From Flavicella sediminum (GTDB taxonomy: Bacteria > Bacteroidota > Bacteroidia > Flavobacteriales > Flavobacteriaceae), in contig NZ_VDET01000002.1 of NCBI RefSeq assembly GCF_006381105.1, positions 1,091,578 to 1,155,577 on the forward strand: DNA of 64,000 nt, in the 5' to 3' direction. The position numbers were made by a program, and so were the translations under genes. The notes under the pieces were generated by a model that saw only the letters and a program-made list of their open reading frames with translations, had not been told where the DNA came from and did not search any database. This document shows, in pieces, positions 19,066 through 27,629 of this stretch (its first letter is position 1; each line of letters begins with the position of its first letter).

Positions 19066-20198
19066 TATTTAGTAGAACAACCACTCATAGTTGTAATTTT
19101 TACCACTTCTGTTTCTGGTAAATCTTCATTTCTTTTCACCAACTGGGTCAACATATTTTTAGTGATTTCACTAAAAGCATTTTCCAACGGTGTATTTTGT
19201 TGCAATGCAACTGGATGCCCTACATCTCCTGATTCACGAATACTTTGTACCAAAGGAACTTCACCTAAAAATGCAGTCTCAATATCTTCCGCTAAATTTC
19301 TAGCACCATCTTGTCCAAAGATATAGTATTTATTGTCTGGTAATTCAGCAGGTGTAAAATAACTCATGTTTTCTACAATTCCTAAAACAGGGACATTGAT
19401 GTTTTTTTGTTGAAACATCGCAACTCCTTTTTTAGCATCTGCCAAAGCGATGTTTTGAGGAGTACTAACCACAACAGCTCCTGTAATAGGCAATGCCTGA
19501 ACTATTGATAAATGAATATCACCCGTTCCTGGAGGTAAGTCAATTAACAAGAAATCTAACTCTCCCCAATCAGCATCAAAAATCATTTGGTTCAATGCTT
19601 TTGAAGCCATAGGTCCTCTCCAAATAACAGCTTCGTTAGGATTTGTAAAAAAACCTAGTGATAATAATTTTATTCCGTAGCTTTCAATAGGTTTCATTTT
19701 TGAACGCCCATCTACATTTACCGAAACAGGTTTCGATTTTGCCACATCAAACATTAAATGCATAGAAGGACCGTAAACATCTGCATCAAGAACTCCTACT
19801 TTAAAGCCCATTTTTTGCAATGTTACAGCTGTATTTGCGGTGATGGTAGATTTACCTACCCCACCTTTTCCAGAAGCAATAGCAATGATATTTTGAATTC
19901 CAGGTAACTTATCACCTTTTATTTCATTCGGATTTTTCTTCTTCTCAACAGGTTTTGTAGATACATTCACCTTTACAAGGGCTTCACCTGAAACTTTTTC
20001 CAAAATTACATTTGAAATTTCAGTTTCCATTTTTTTCTTAGCCTGTAATGTTGGATTGCCAATTGCAACATCAACAACCACTTCATTTCCAAAAATAACA
20101 ATGTTTTTCACATTGTTATTTTCTACCAAACTCTTTCCTTCTCCCGGTGCTGTAATCGTATCTAAAGCCTTATTGACGGCTTCTTTTTGGATGCTCAT
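19065..20198 (-). CDS. mrp: Mrp/ApbC-type Fe-S cluster carrier ATPase
   Basis: 377 residues. An N-terminal MIP18/DUF59 domain (about 1-85) is joined to a deviant Walker A P-loop ATPase, SGKGGVGKST at 109-118, with DADVYGPS and LLIDLPPGTGD further on. The family binds and transfers Fe-S clusters as a dimer. In many homologues a CxxC follows ENMS; here that place reads ENMSYFTPAEL with no Cys. The only nearby thiol is Cys374 in the extreme C-terminus (SGCSTK). An exact -7 box lies at 20220-20227. It is coupled to the NifU-domain gene by a 1-nt overlap. Confidence 0.92.
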   Translation of the reverse strand: MSIQKEAVNKALDTITAPGEGKSLVENNNVKNIVIFGNEVVVDVAIGNPTLQAKKKMETEISNVILEKVSGEALVKVNVSTKPVEKKKNPNEIKGDKLPGIQNIIAIASGKGGVGKSTITANTAVTLQKMGFKVGVLDADVYGPSMHLMFDVAKSKPVSVNVDGRSKMKPIESYGIKLLSLGFFTNPNEAVIWRGPMASKALNQMIFDADWGELDFLLIDLPPGTGDIHLSIVQALPITGAVVVSTPQNIALADAKKGVAMFQQKNINVPVLGIVENMSYFTPAELPDNKYYIFGQDGARNLAEDIETAFLGEVPLVQSIRESGDVGHPVALQQNTPLENAFSEITKNMLTQLVKRNEDLPETEVVKITTMSGCSTK

Positions 20199-20219
20199 AT
20201 TTTCAATAATTTATGAGCA

Positions 20220-20227
20220 CAAAGATA
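20220..20227 (-). promoter_or_regulatory. -7 promoter box of the mrp-nifU operon
   Basis: TATCTTTG on the minus strand matches TAnnTTTG exactly, 21 nt before the mrp ATG. Confidence 0.45.
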
Positions 20228-20332
20228 CTAGGAAAACTTTAGAAAAACACCCTTGTCTATAATTATTCTTGATAAGGTCATAAGCAGCACTTTTTAAACT
20301 ATCGCTTTTTAAATTCTCTTAAAACACAAAGT

Positions 20333-20662
20333 CTACAACTCTAAATTTGGATCCCAAAAAACCGTCGAAAGATCTTGAATTTGATTTTCAACAACCACAA
20401 TCCCTTCACTTTCTAATAGTTGTTGCATTAAATTGGTTCCTTCAAAATGATGCTTACCCGTTAACAAACCTTTTCTATTCACCACTCTATGTGCCGGAAT
20501 GGACAAATCGCCATGAGAAGCATTCATAGCCCAACCTACCATTCTAGCCGACCTAGCCGCACCTAAATATTTTGCAATAGCACCATAACTGGTCACTCTT
20601 CCGTGTGGAATTAGCTTAGCGACTTCATAAGACTTTTCAAAAAAATTAGGTTCTGTTTTCAA
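20333..20662 (-). CDS. Alkyltransferase-like protein (ATL, MGMT family)
   Basis: 109 residues, the DNA-binding domain of O6-alkylguanine transferases. The active-site motif PCHR is replaced by PAHR (Ala57), the hallmark of ATL proteins. ATLs bind O6-alkylguanine without repairing it and hand it to nucleotide excision repair. GRVTSYGAIA and the helix-turn-helix RSARMVGWAM are intact. There is no ATG before the conserved region; the frame starts with TTG at 20662, which abuts a GTATTGA tandem repeat. It lies 80 bp downstream of a DnaQ/PolB-like exonuclease gene on the same strand. Confidence 0.88.
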   Translation of the reverse strand: MKTEPNFFEKSYEVAKLIPHGRVTSYGAIAKYLGAARSARMVGWAMNASHGDLSIPAHRVVNRKGLLTGKHHFEGTNLMQQLLESEGIVVVENQIQDLSTVFWDPNLEL

Positions 20663-20704
20663 TTGAGTATTGGGTATTGAGTATTGAGTATTGAGTATTG
20701 AGTA
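20662..20704. repeat. Heptanucleotide tandem repeat (GTATTGA)
   Basis: Four perfect GTATTGA units (20674-20701) preceded by one GTATTGG variant (20667-20673) and partial units on both sides. It fills the space right before the TTG start of the ATL gene. Such short repeats can vary in copy number by slipped-strand mispairing. Confidence 0.9.
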
Positions 20705-20742
20705 AAACTAAGAATTAAACAGTTAAAACCCAAAATTTAAAT

Positions 20743-21480
20743 TCACTCCGCAATCACTAAATCTTCTTCTGTCAACAAATCTTCATTATTGAACCGAAGA
20801 AATAACTGAGCCACCGCTACCGTATCCTTTTCACAGTAATTAGCAATTCTTTTTACATCTTTTTCTTTGTAATACACTGCCGCTACCTGACTCCCATCAA
20901 TATCATCTTTTGGAGAAGGAATTTCTAACAAATTGGTTAATAATTTTAAAGATGTATAATGCTTATAATCTCCAAACTTCCATAATTCTAGCGTATCTAA
21001 ATGCGGAACTTCCCAAGGCTTTTTCCCAAATAAATTTAATTTTTGAGGTAAATTAATTCTGTTGACAATCATTCGACGTGCAATAAAAGGAAAATCGAAC
21101 TCCTTGCCATTATGACCACAAAGCAAGTGTTGGGGTTTGCTAAAATGCTGATCTAACAGGTCCCTAAATTCATTTAATAATTTGGCTTCATCATCTCCGT
21201 AAAAAGATTTTACACGGAAAGAAACAGCTGCATTCGTATTCACAAAATACCCAACAGATATACAAACAATTTTTCCGAATTCTGCCCAAATACCTGCGCG
21301 TTCATAAAAGTCTTCAGGTAAAATTTCTTCCTCACTTTCATTTTTAGGCTTTCTTTGATAGGCCGTTTTCTGACTGAAAAGTTCTTTTTTAATCTCTGAA
21401 AGTTCATGAAACGTTTCAAATTCTGGTACGGTTTCTATATCAAGAAACAGTACATTTTCTTTAGCTACTGACAAGTTCAT
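20743..21480 (-). CDS. 3'-5' exonuclease of the PolB-like RNase H fold
   Basis: 245 residues. The three exonuclease motifs are visible: Exo I DIETVPEF near residue 14, Exo II HNGKEFDFPFI near 123, and Exo III YCEKDTVAV near 220. These place it in the predicted 3'-5' exonuclease/PolB proofreading-like family, acting alone without a polymerase domain. It is a two-metal nuclease; the natural substrate is unknown. Start is the ATG at 21480; the frame extends two codons to a TTG. It precedes the ATL gene, which hints at a shared DNA repair theme. Confidence 0.85.
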   Translation of the reverse strand: MNLSVAKENVLFLDIETVPEFETFHELSEIKKELFSQKTAYQRKPKNESEEEILPEDFYERAGIWAEFGKIVCISVGYFVNTNAAVSFRVKSFYGDDEAKLLNEFRDLLDQHFSKPQHLLCGHNGKEFDFPFIARRMIVNRINLPQKLNLFGKKPWEVPHLDTLELWKFGDYKHYTSLKLLTNLLEIPSPKDDIDGSQVAAVYYKEKDVKRIANYCEKDTVAVAQLFLRFNNEDLLTEEDLVIAE

Positions 21481-21531
21481 ATCCAATTTTTCTTTTAAAT
21501 ATAAGCATATTTAGGAAAAGTATTCAAACAA

Positions 21532-21563
21532 AAAAACCGCTTAAATTTCTTTAAACGGTTTTT
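21532..21563 (-). terminator. Intrinsic terminator after the porin-PiT operon
   Basis: AAAAACCG and its complement CGGTTTTT flank an AT-rich loop that can pair further (TTAAA/TTTAA), with a T run on the minus strand, 17 bp after the PiT stop. Confidence 0.8.
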
Positions 21564-21580
21564 CTTGATAGTTCATTTAT

Positions 21581-23860
21581 TTATTCAACAACATCTGAAG
21601 AGCTTTGGTGCGCTTCGTAATATTCTTGTAATAAATTCATGGTACCTGTTGTTAAATCTTTTGTTTCTAACAACAATCCAAAATACAAAGTTGTATTCTT
21701 TGGACTTGATTCTTCGGTACGAGTTCTTTCTATTTGCTTTTGAATTTTTTCAGATAAGATATCAAAGATTTCTTTGTCATTTAAAACATCACCTATTTTG
21801 TCAAATGATTTTGATTCGAAAGCCATTCTAGTGTTTTCAAACAAAGCTTCTAAAACTTCTTCAACTTGCTTCAATTCTTTGATCTGACTGATCTTTAGTT
21901 TTTTGTGATTGTTGTTTACATGCTTGTTTGTAGCACGAACAATAAACTCTAAAGACTGTGTCATGTCCTGTAAGTAACTTAAAATATTGATATAGAAATT
22001 ACTTGCCACCACACTTGAATCATCTAAATTTTTGATAAAGTAGAAAATATTATCTCTCAATTCATCTACCTCTTCAGATAATTTTTCAATACTTTTTTTA
22101 TTCTTTTTCAACAATGCAAGGTCTTGTTTTGCCAAACCTTTAATTGCATTGCTATAAATTTTATTTCCTCTTTTTACTACAGAAGCAATATTCGCAGCAC
22201 TTTCTTGAATAACACCTTGTACAGAAGTGCTCTCAGCTAAATTCAATTGATCTTCCGCTTTTACCTGTCTCGCTTTTTTATTGTGAGCCATATAGTTTCT
22301 TAAAATCAAACCAAAAGCAATTACCAATAATAACGGGAACATCAGCTCTAAGTTTAAGTTTAATAAATACGCTACAAAAGCTGCTGCTGTAAAGGCACTA
22401 AACGCAGTGAAAAACCATCCACCAATTACATTTAACACTCCGGCTACACGATAAACAGCACTATCAGAACCCCAAGCTCTATCTGCCAAAGAAGTACCCA
22501 TAGCCACCATAAATGTAACATAGGTTGTAGATAATGGTAATTTATAAGATGTTGCAATAGAAATTAATACTGCAGCAACCATCAAGTTTACCGCTGCTCT
22601 TACTGTATCAAAAGCCGGTAATTCATGTACTTTTTCTTTAGACAAAACAACTACTGGACGTTCAAATTGTTTGTCTATTTTCTTTTGTGCAGCATCTGGC
22701 AATACATATGAAGCTACTTGCCCAACACCAATTGCAAATCTTACAAATCCTCTTGACAAGAAATTTGGTTGAAAACGCTCTTTAGTCGCACCTTGACTAG
22801 ATAAATCTAAAGATGTTTTTACCACATTTTTAGCTTTGCTAGAGAACCATAAAGTCAATACCATGATCAATCCGGCACCTAACAACAACCAGTTGTTTGT
22901 AGGAACTTTCTTTGCTAAAATTTCCATAGAAAACTCATTTGGCAAAGCCCCAGAAGCAATAAAAGCTTCATAAGAATTGTAAGCTGCCATAGGCACACCG
23001 ATAAAGTTTACCAAGTCATTTCCAGAGAAGGCCAAAGCCAAAGCAAAAGTACCAACAACAATAATAATTTTATAAATATTAATTTTTGCAGCAGTAATCA
23101 AAACATATGATAAAACTGACCAAAATATAGAACTTACCACTACAATCCCTAAAACTTGTGTTTCTAAAAAGTCTTTCATAGTACCTCCTCCAAGAATATC
23201 AAAAGATTCTTTTGCATAGGAAGTTCCTTTCAATCCTTTCATAAAAATAAAATAAGTAATTGCTGTCAAAGCAAAACCTCCAAACAAAGCACCTACCCAG
23301 TTTGCTTTCTTTTCAAAATCATAAGAAAGTAAAACTCGAGACACCCATTGAACGAGCGCTCCAACAGAAAACGCAACGACGACCGAGAGAAGAATACCTA
23401 AAATAATTTCAGTTGCTTTGTCGGTATTGATATAATTCACAACATCAGAAATACTTCCATTGTCAGCTCCAATTTTTATCAAAGCCATGGCAACAGCAGC
23501 ACCTAACAATTCAAAAACAATAGAAACTGTTGTTGAAGTTGGCATTCCCAAAGTATTAAAAAAGTCTAATAGTAATATATCTGTAATCATTACCGCCATA
23601 AAGATGATCATGATTTCATTGAAATAGAACTCACCAGGATTAAAGATTCCTTTTCTAGCAACTTCCATCATTCCACTTGAAAAAATGGCTCCAATAGCAA
23701 CCCCAAGACTGGCAACAATCATAATTGTTTTAAATGATATTGCTTTAGATCCAATGGCAGAATTCAAAAAATTCACCGCATCATTACTAACACCCACAAC
23801 TAAATCTGCAACAGCTAGAATAGCCAAAGCAATGATCATTAATAAGTATATATTATCCAT
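21581..23860 (-). CDS. PiT-family inorganic phosphate transporter with a PhoU-like C-terminal domain
   Basis: 759 residues. The two PiT repeats are marked by VGVSNDAVNFLNSAIGSKA near the N-terminus and FSGNDLVNFIGVPMAA in the middle, each followed by several membrane helices; about 12 helices end near residue 530. The last ~210 residues are soluble, helical and charged, resembling PhoU/DUF47 proteins that usually exist as separate regulators of Pit transport. The protein should import phosphate (or metal phosphate) with H+ or Na+. It follows the porin gene by 105 bp with no terminator between, so it probably belongs to the same Pho-box-controlled operon. Confidence 0.93.
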   Translation of the reverse strand: MDNIYLLMIIALAILAVADLVVGVSNDAVNFLNSAIGSKAISFKTIMIVASLGVAIGAIFSSGMMEVARKGIFNPGEFYFNEIMIIFMAVMITDILLLDFFNTLGMPTSTTVSIVFELLGAAVAMALIKIGADNGSISDVVNYINTDKATEIILGILLSVVVAFSVGALVQWVSRVLLSYDFEKKANWVGALFGGFALTAITYFIFMKGLKGTSYAKESFDILGGGTMKDFLETQVLGIVVVSSIFWSVLSYVLITAAKINIYKIIIVVGTFALALAFSGNDLVNFIGVPMAAYNSYEAFIASGALPNEFSMEILAKKVPTNNWLLLGAGLIMVLTLWFSSKAKNVVKTSLDLSSQGATKERFQPNFLSRGFVRFAIGVGQVASYVLPDAAQKKIDKQFERPVVVLSKEKVHELPAFDTVRAAVNLMVAAVLISIATSYKLPLSTTYVTFMVAMGTSLADRAWGSDSAVYRVAGVLNVIGGWFFTAFSAFTAAAFVAYLLNLNLELMFPLLLVIAFGLILRNYMAHNKKARQVKAEDQLNLAESTSVQGVIQESAANIASVVKRGNKIYSNAIKGLAKQDLALLKKNKKSIEKLSEEVDELRDNIFYFIKNLDDSSVVASNFYINILSYLQDMTQSLEFIVRATNKHVNNNHKKLKISQIKELKQVEEVLEALFENTRMAFESKSFDKIGDVLNDKEIFDILSEKIQKQIERTRTEESSPKNTTLYFGLLLETKDLTTGTMNLLQEYYEAHQSSSDVVE

Positions 23861-23965
23861 AATTAAAATTTAAATTTCTGTTTTAAAGTTTTACAAACAC
23901 TCCAATTTAAGAGCCTGCAAATATCATTATAATCGCGCCTTGCAATGTTACGAAAACATTACCAT

Positions 23966-25159
23966 TTATAAATGTATCTCTACTTGAAATCTAACACCCA
24001 CTGTATTTGCTTCTCCAACGACATTGATATAACTCAAGTCTGACTGAACTTTTAACTTATGACCTGCAATATATCTAGAAACACCAAGCGTATATTCATT
24101 TCTATCTTCTGTTTTAGCAGGCCCTAATAAGGAAATATTTGTATACCTCCCTGCAATTTCCCAATTAGATTTCATAAGATATCCCGCCGACAAGTTCAAA
24201 CCGCTACCTACTCTAACATTGGTTTCATCTTTTGCATTTCTATCAGCATATTCACCCATAAAAGAAAAACCTTTGTATTTAAACATGGCATCCACAAACA
24301 AGGTATTTACATCTGTCGCTATTGTTTGCAAAACATCAGCATCATCATCAGCATCTAAACCTAAAAAATAACTTCCTTGGTTTCCTTTTTCTCTAACAGC
24401 ATCATCAATAAAGTTATACCCTGCGCTTAGCATTAATTTTGGTGTTTTTTCTCTTTTCAAATCACCTCCACTATAATCACCTTTGCTTTCAAACAAACCG
24501 AAAGGCAACAATTCTAATCTTCCGGTATACTGGTGCCCTCCATTGTTATCAATCGTTACATTTCTTGCTTCTCCTTGAGAAATAGCAAATTTTTCACGAA
24601 CCACAAATTTATCTGTTAAGTTAAAATGATGTCTTAACTGAAAACCAAACTCACGATCAATGGTAAATTCTTTATTCAACCTAGAGCGGTCTACTAATTG
24701 TAAATTTGCTGAAGAAATGACACGTTCAATATTTCCTGGTAATTTGGTTTGCCCGTACCATAATTCAAAATTCCCTGAAAAATTCCACATCACAACCGCA
24801 TCTAAAACCAAACGATCTGAACCTTTGGTTGCAGAACTAGAACCACTTAAATCGTTATTAGAAAGTCCTAATTCTAATTTATATTTTAATTTAGGTGAAT
24901 AAGCAAATCCATCAAATTTTAAACGAAACCTTCTCAATAAAGCGCTAGATTCAAAGTCTTTAAGACTTTTATTTTCATCTAAGCTAAAAGTACTTAACAG
25001 TTGCATTCTTGCCCCCATTTTTATAGCCCATGAATCGTCAGCTCCTGTGTAATTTAAAATTCCTTCTCCGAATTTTCTTTTTTGAATTGAATTTTCTACT
25101 GTTTGAGCAGACGCAAAAGCTGCACATAGGAATAGTACAACTATAACTAGTTTTTTCAT
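23966..25159 (-). CDS. Phosphate-selective porin (OprO/OprP type)
   Basis: 397 residues with signal peptide ending ASAQ. The mature chain is a series of amphipathic beta strands ending in VRFQVEIHL, typical of a barrel; the pattern (KMGARMQL, LKYKLELGLS, ELWYGQTKLP, DREFGFQLRH) is that of OprP-like porins. It would let phosphate cross the outer membrane down its gradient, feeding the PiT transporter encoded next. Three 11-bp-spaced Pho-like 7-mers lie 46-74 bp before the ATG at 25159. Confidence 0.88.
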   Translation of the reverse strand: MKKLVIVVLFLCAAFASAQTVENSIQKRKFGEGILNYTGADDSWAIKMGARMQLLSTFSLDENKSLKDFESSALLRRFRLKFDGFAYSPKLKYKLELGLSNNDLSGSSSATKGSDRLVLDAVVMWNFSGNFELWYGQTKLPGNIERVISSANLQLVDRSRLNKEFTIDREFGFQLRHHFNLTDKFVVREKFAISQGEARNVTIDNNGGHQYTGRLELLPFGLFESKGDYSGGDLKREKTPKLMLSAGYNFIDDAVREKGNQGSYFLGLDADDDADVLQTIATDVNTLFVDAMFKYKGFSFMGEYADRNAKDETNVRVGSGLNLSAGYLMKSNWEIAGRYTNISLLGPAKTEDRNEYTLGVSRYIAGHKLKVQSDLSYINVVGEANTVGVRFQVEIHL

Positions 25160-25204
25160 GATGATAGTATTATTAATTTTTGTCGCTGCAAAGAACCAAC
25201 CCTA

Positions 25205-25233
25205 ATGTTACCCTAATGTTAACTCAAGGTTAT
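25205..25233 (-). promoter_or_regulatory. Triple Pho-box-like element of the porin-PiT operon
   Basis: Read on the minus strand: ATAACCT, then TGAG, TTAACAT, TAGG, GTAACAT. These are three 7-mers with 4-bp spacers, period 11, the layout of E. coli PHO boxes (7-mer direct repeats, 11-bp period). A TTTGCAGC segment at 25185-25192 may be the core of the -7 element. Four further copies of the 7+4+7 layout or its parts lie in this phosphate island. Confidence 0.65.
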
Positions 25234-25248
25234 TAGAAAGACAAAAAA

Positions 25249-25273
25249 AGGGTTGCTTGAAACAAGCAACCCT
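25249..25273 (-). terminator. Perfect hairpin with T run upstream of the porin promoter
   Basis: AGGGTTGCTTG and its exact complement around a 3-nt loop, followed on the minus strand by seven T residues. It lies 160 bp beyond a first terminator of the beta-helix gene (25434-25467). It could be a second stop signal that insulates the porin promoter, or the 3' end of a small RNA started in 25274-25433. That interval has no ORF; it holds a GTGTTT/AAACAC hairpin (25329-25343) and two GATTTTCAT copies on the minus strand. Confidence 0.8.
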
Positions 25274-25433
25274 ATGAAAATCATGTTAATAAAGTCGACA
25301 AAAACTAATAAACTACATGAAAATCCCAGTGTTTTATAAACACACACAAATATGCAAAGCTTTAGTTACTTCAGTGTAACGCTAACATTAAGGAATTATT
25401 AAGTTCCCGTTTACATTAAACTTTCCAAAGCAA

Positions 25434-25467
25434 AAAAAACTGCCCAGTCAACGACCAGGCAGTTTTT
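25434..25467 (-). terminator. Intrinsic terminator after the beta-helix lipoprotein gene
   Basis: AAAAACTGCC pairs with GGCAGTTTTT, with an inner GTC/GAC stem and a CA/CA internal loop. It lies 22 bp after the stop of the gene at 25490. Confidence 0.85.
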
Positions 25468-25489
25468 AAAATTGTAATCTTTAGAGTTC

Positions 25490-27430
25490 TTAAAGCTCAG
25501 CAGATTTCCAAGACCATCCTGAAACATCAACTGTTGCAGCAGCATCATAAGCAGCTGAAGTATCAGCATCAGCTCCATCAATTTGAACATTAGACAAAGC
25601 ACCATTATCTTTCATATCAATGTTTTTAGCATATCCTGACAAAGACAAACCTGTAATAGTTGCTCCAGATTCTTTTTTGAATTGCAAAGCAGTTCCATCA
25701 ACAGTAGACACAGCTGTTAAGTTGATAAACTTAGGATTGTTATTTGCTTTATCTCCTTCTAAAGCTGTAGAGAAACCAGAAACAGTGTGAGAAATATAAG
25801 AGTTTTCAACAGTACCATTCCATCCTTCAGTCCAGTCGATAGAATCATCTTCGTTGTTTTCTAAGTAAATATTTTTTACAGAAACCGTTCCTCCAAAGAA
25901 TTCTACACCATCATCCGCTCCGTTAATTACTGCAATGTTTTCTACTTTAGTGGCAGAACCTACTGCGTAAAAAGAAATTCCGTTGTATTGAGACTCTGTA
26001 TTAATTTGAGCTCCCGTTCCTCTAAGTACTAAATTCTTAATAGAACCTGAGTTATCTGTATCGTTAGAACCACCGTAGATAAATCCACCTACTTCAGCCT
26101 CAGCACCGACTCCTGCACTTGTTGTAGCATATCCACAAATTGTCAAACCTCCCCAGTCTCCACCGTTAGCGGCAACAGAAGACATAACAACTGGCTCAGA
26201 AGTTGTTCCTTGAACATCAATTTGAGCTCCTTGTAAAATTGCGATATACACATCTGCACCACCCGCTACTGCAGTAATTTTAGTTCCTGCAGGAATTGTT
26301 AATTTAGCACCAGACTTAACAATATAAGAAGATGTTAATAAGTAAGATTTAGAAGCATCTAAAGTAACATCAGCAGTTACATTTCCTGTTAACAATACTT
26401 CAGAAGTTAATTCTGCATCAATCCAAGACCAAGTTGTAGGATCTACAGTTGGAGCAGCAGCATAAGAAGCAGTATCATCCGCATCTACACCTTCAATTTG
26501 TACGTTAGACAAAGCTCCAGCATCTTTCATATCAATATTTTTATCATAACCTGCCAAAGACAGACCAGTGATGGTAGCTCCAGATTCTTTTTTGAATTGT
26601 AAAGCAGTTCCTCCTACTGTAGACACAGCAGTTAAGTTGATTATTTTAGGATTGTTATTTACTTTATCTCCTTCAACTACCGTAGAAAAACCAGCTTTTG
26701 TATGTTTTACATAGGCATTTTCAACAGTACCATTCCAACCTTCAGTCCAGTCGATAGCATCGTCTTCATTGTTTTCTAAGTAAACATTTTTAGCAGAAAC
26801 AGATCCTCCAAAAAATTCAACACCATCATCAGCTCCATTAATTACAGCGATATTTTCTACTTCAGTTCCAGAACCAACAGCGTAAAAAGAAATACCATTG
26901 TATTGAGATTCTGTATTAATTTGAGCTCCCGTTCCAACAATTACCAAGTTTTTAATAGAACCTGAACTATCCGTATCATTAGATCCTCCGTATTTAAAAC
27001 CACCTACTTCCGCTTCTGCATTGATTCCAGCAGATGTCGTTGCTTCTCCACAAAGTGTTAAACCTCCCCAGTCACCTGCCTCTCCATTTGCAGAAGACAT
27101 AATTACAGGATTTGCAACAGAACCTTGAATATCAATTTCACCCCCTTTTAATACCGCTAAATAAACATCTGCACCACTTGCATCTGCTGTAATTTGCGTT
27201 CCTGCAGGAATTGTTAACTTCAATCCTTCTGGTACAATAAATGAACCTGTTAATTTATAATTTACTCTAGAATCTAAGGTATAGCTTTCTTCTAGCAAAC
27301 CATTTAAAAATCCATCTTCAATATCTCCTCCTTCTGTTCCAGATGTTAACGGATCAGAAGTACAACTTCCTAAAACTAACGATGCCAACATTGAAAAAGC
27401 TGCCACTGATTTTAAAACTATTTTTTTCAT
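25490..27430 (-). CDS. Lipoprotein built of two tandem beta-helix modules, Pho-box controlled
   Basis: 646 residues. Signal peptide with lipobox LGSC (Cys23), then two near-identical modules (about 51-341 and 356-646), each with short repeated strands such as KLTIPAGT, GGLTLCG or GGLTICG, YNGISFYAVGS, GADDGVEFFGG, NEDDxIDWTEGWNGTVEN and ALQFKKESGATITG, the look of a parallel beta-helix. The Asp/Glu-rich turns could bind Ca2+. There is no T9SS C-terminal domain, so lipid anchoring is expected, likely on the cell surface. It is followed by its own terminator and preceded by two Pho-box-like elements. It lies next to a TonB-dependent receptor gene of the same strand, so a role in capturing a phosphorus source is my inference. 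No enzyme motif is recognised. Confidence 0.8.
   Translation of the reverse strand: MKKIVLKSVAAFSMLASLVLGSCTSDPLTSGTEGGDIEDGFLNGLLEESYTLDSRVNYKLTGSFIVPEGLKLTIPAGTQITADASGADVYLAVLKGGEIDIQGSVANPVIMSSANGEAGDWGGLTLCGEATTSAGINAEAEVGGFKYGGSNDTDSSGSIKNLVIVGTGAQINTESQYNGISFYAVGSGTEVENIAVINGADDGVEFFGGSVSAKNVYLENNEDDAIDWTEGWNGTVENAYVKHTKAGFSTVVEGDKVNNNPKIINLTAVSTVGGTALQFKKESGATITGLSLAGYDKNIDMKDAGALSNVQIEGVDADDTASYAAAPTVDPTTWSWIDAELTSEVLLTGNVTADVTLDASKSYLLTSSYIVKSGAKLTIPAGTKITAVAGGADVYIAILQGAQIDVQGTTSEPVVMSSVAANGGDWGGLTICGYATTSAGVGAEAEVGGFIYGGSNDTDNSGSIKNLVLRGTGAQINTESQYNGISFYAVGSATKVENIAVINGADDGVEFFGGTVSVKNIYLENNEDDSIDWTEGWNGTVENSYISHTVSGFSTALEGDKANNNPKFINLTAVSTVDGTALQFKKESGATITGLSLSGYAKNIDMKDNGALSNVQIDGADADTSAAYDAAATVDVSGWSWKSAEL
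25493..27280 (-). repeat. Two-copy internal gene duplication, about 915-bp period
   Basis: Codons for residues 51-341 (27280-26408) and 356-646 (26365-25493) encode modules that align without large gaps; KLTIPAGT occurs at residues 71 and 376, a period of 305 residues. Many stretches are identical in protein sequence, yet third-codon and scattered amino-acid differences show the copies have diverged. Confidence 0.9.
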
Positions 27431-27515
27431 CTTTTAACTTATTTAATTTTTGTTTTTTGTGTTTCTTAATTATGATGCAAATATGAAACACAAAAGGAAA
27501 AGTAAACTTACCTTA

Positions 27516-27574
27516 AGGTTAAGTGTATGTTATAAAACACAAGGAAAATGTGCGATATGTTAGCTAAATGTTAC
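27516..27574 (-). promoter_or_regulatory. Two Pho-box-like elements of the beta-helix lipoprotein gene
   Basis: On the minus strand GTAACAT-TTAG-CTAACAT occupies 27574-27557 and ATAACAT-ACAC-TTAACCT occupies 27533-27516, both with the 7+4+7 layout seen before the porin. They lie 86-144 bp before the ATG. CATATTTG at 27478-27485 is one base off the -7 consensus. Confidence 0.6.
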
Positions 27575-27582
27575 GAATAAAA

Positions 27583-27610
27583 AAGCCCCAAACCTTTCGG
27601 TTTGGGGCTT
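27583..27610 (-). terminator. Intrinsic terminator after the TonB receptor gene
   Basis: AAGCCCCAAACC and its exact complement with a TTTC loop, followed on the minus strand by a T tract. It lies 19 bp after the receptor stop and separates the receptor from the beta-helix gene promoter. Confidence 0.92.
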
Positions 27611-27629
27611 CTTATGTTTTATAAAATCC

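Noticed and set aside
20662..20704. Tandem repeat as a CRISPR array
   Set aside because: Units are 7 bp with no spacers; a simple tandem repeat.
25490..27430. The 915-bp duplication as an assembly error
   Set aside because: The two copies differ at many codons, so they are real diverged modules.
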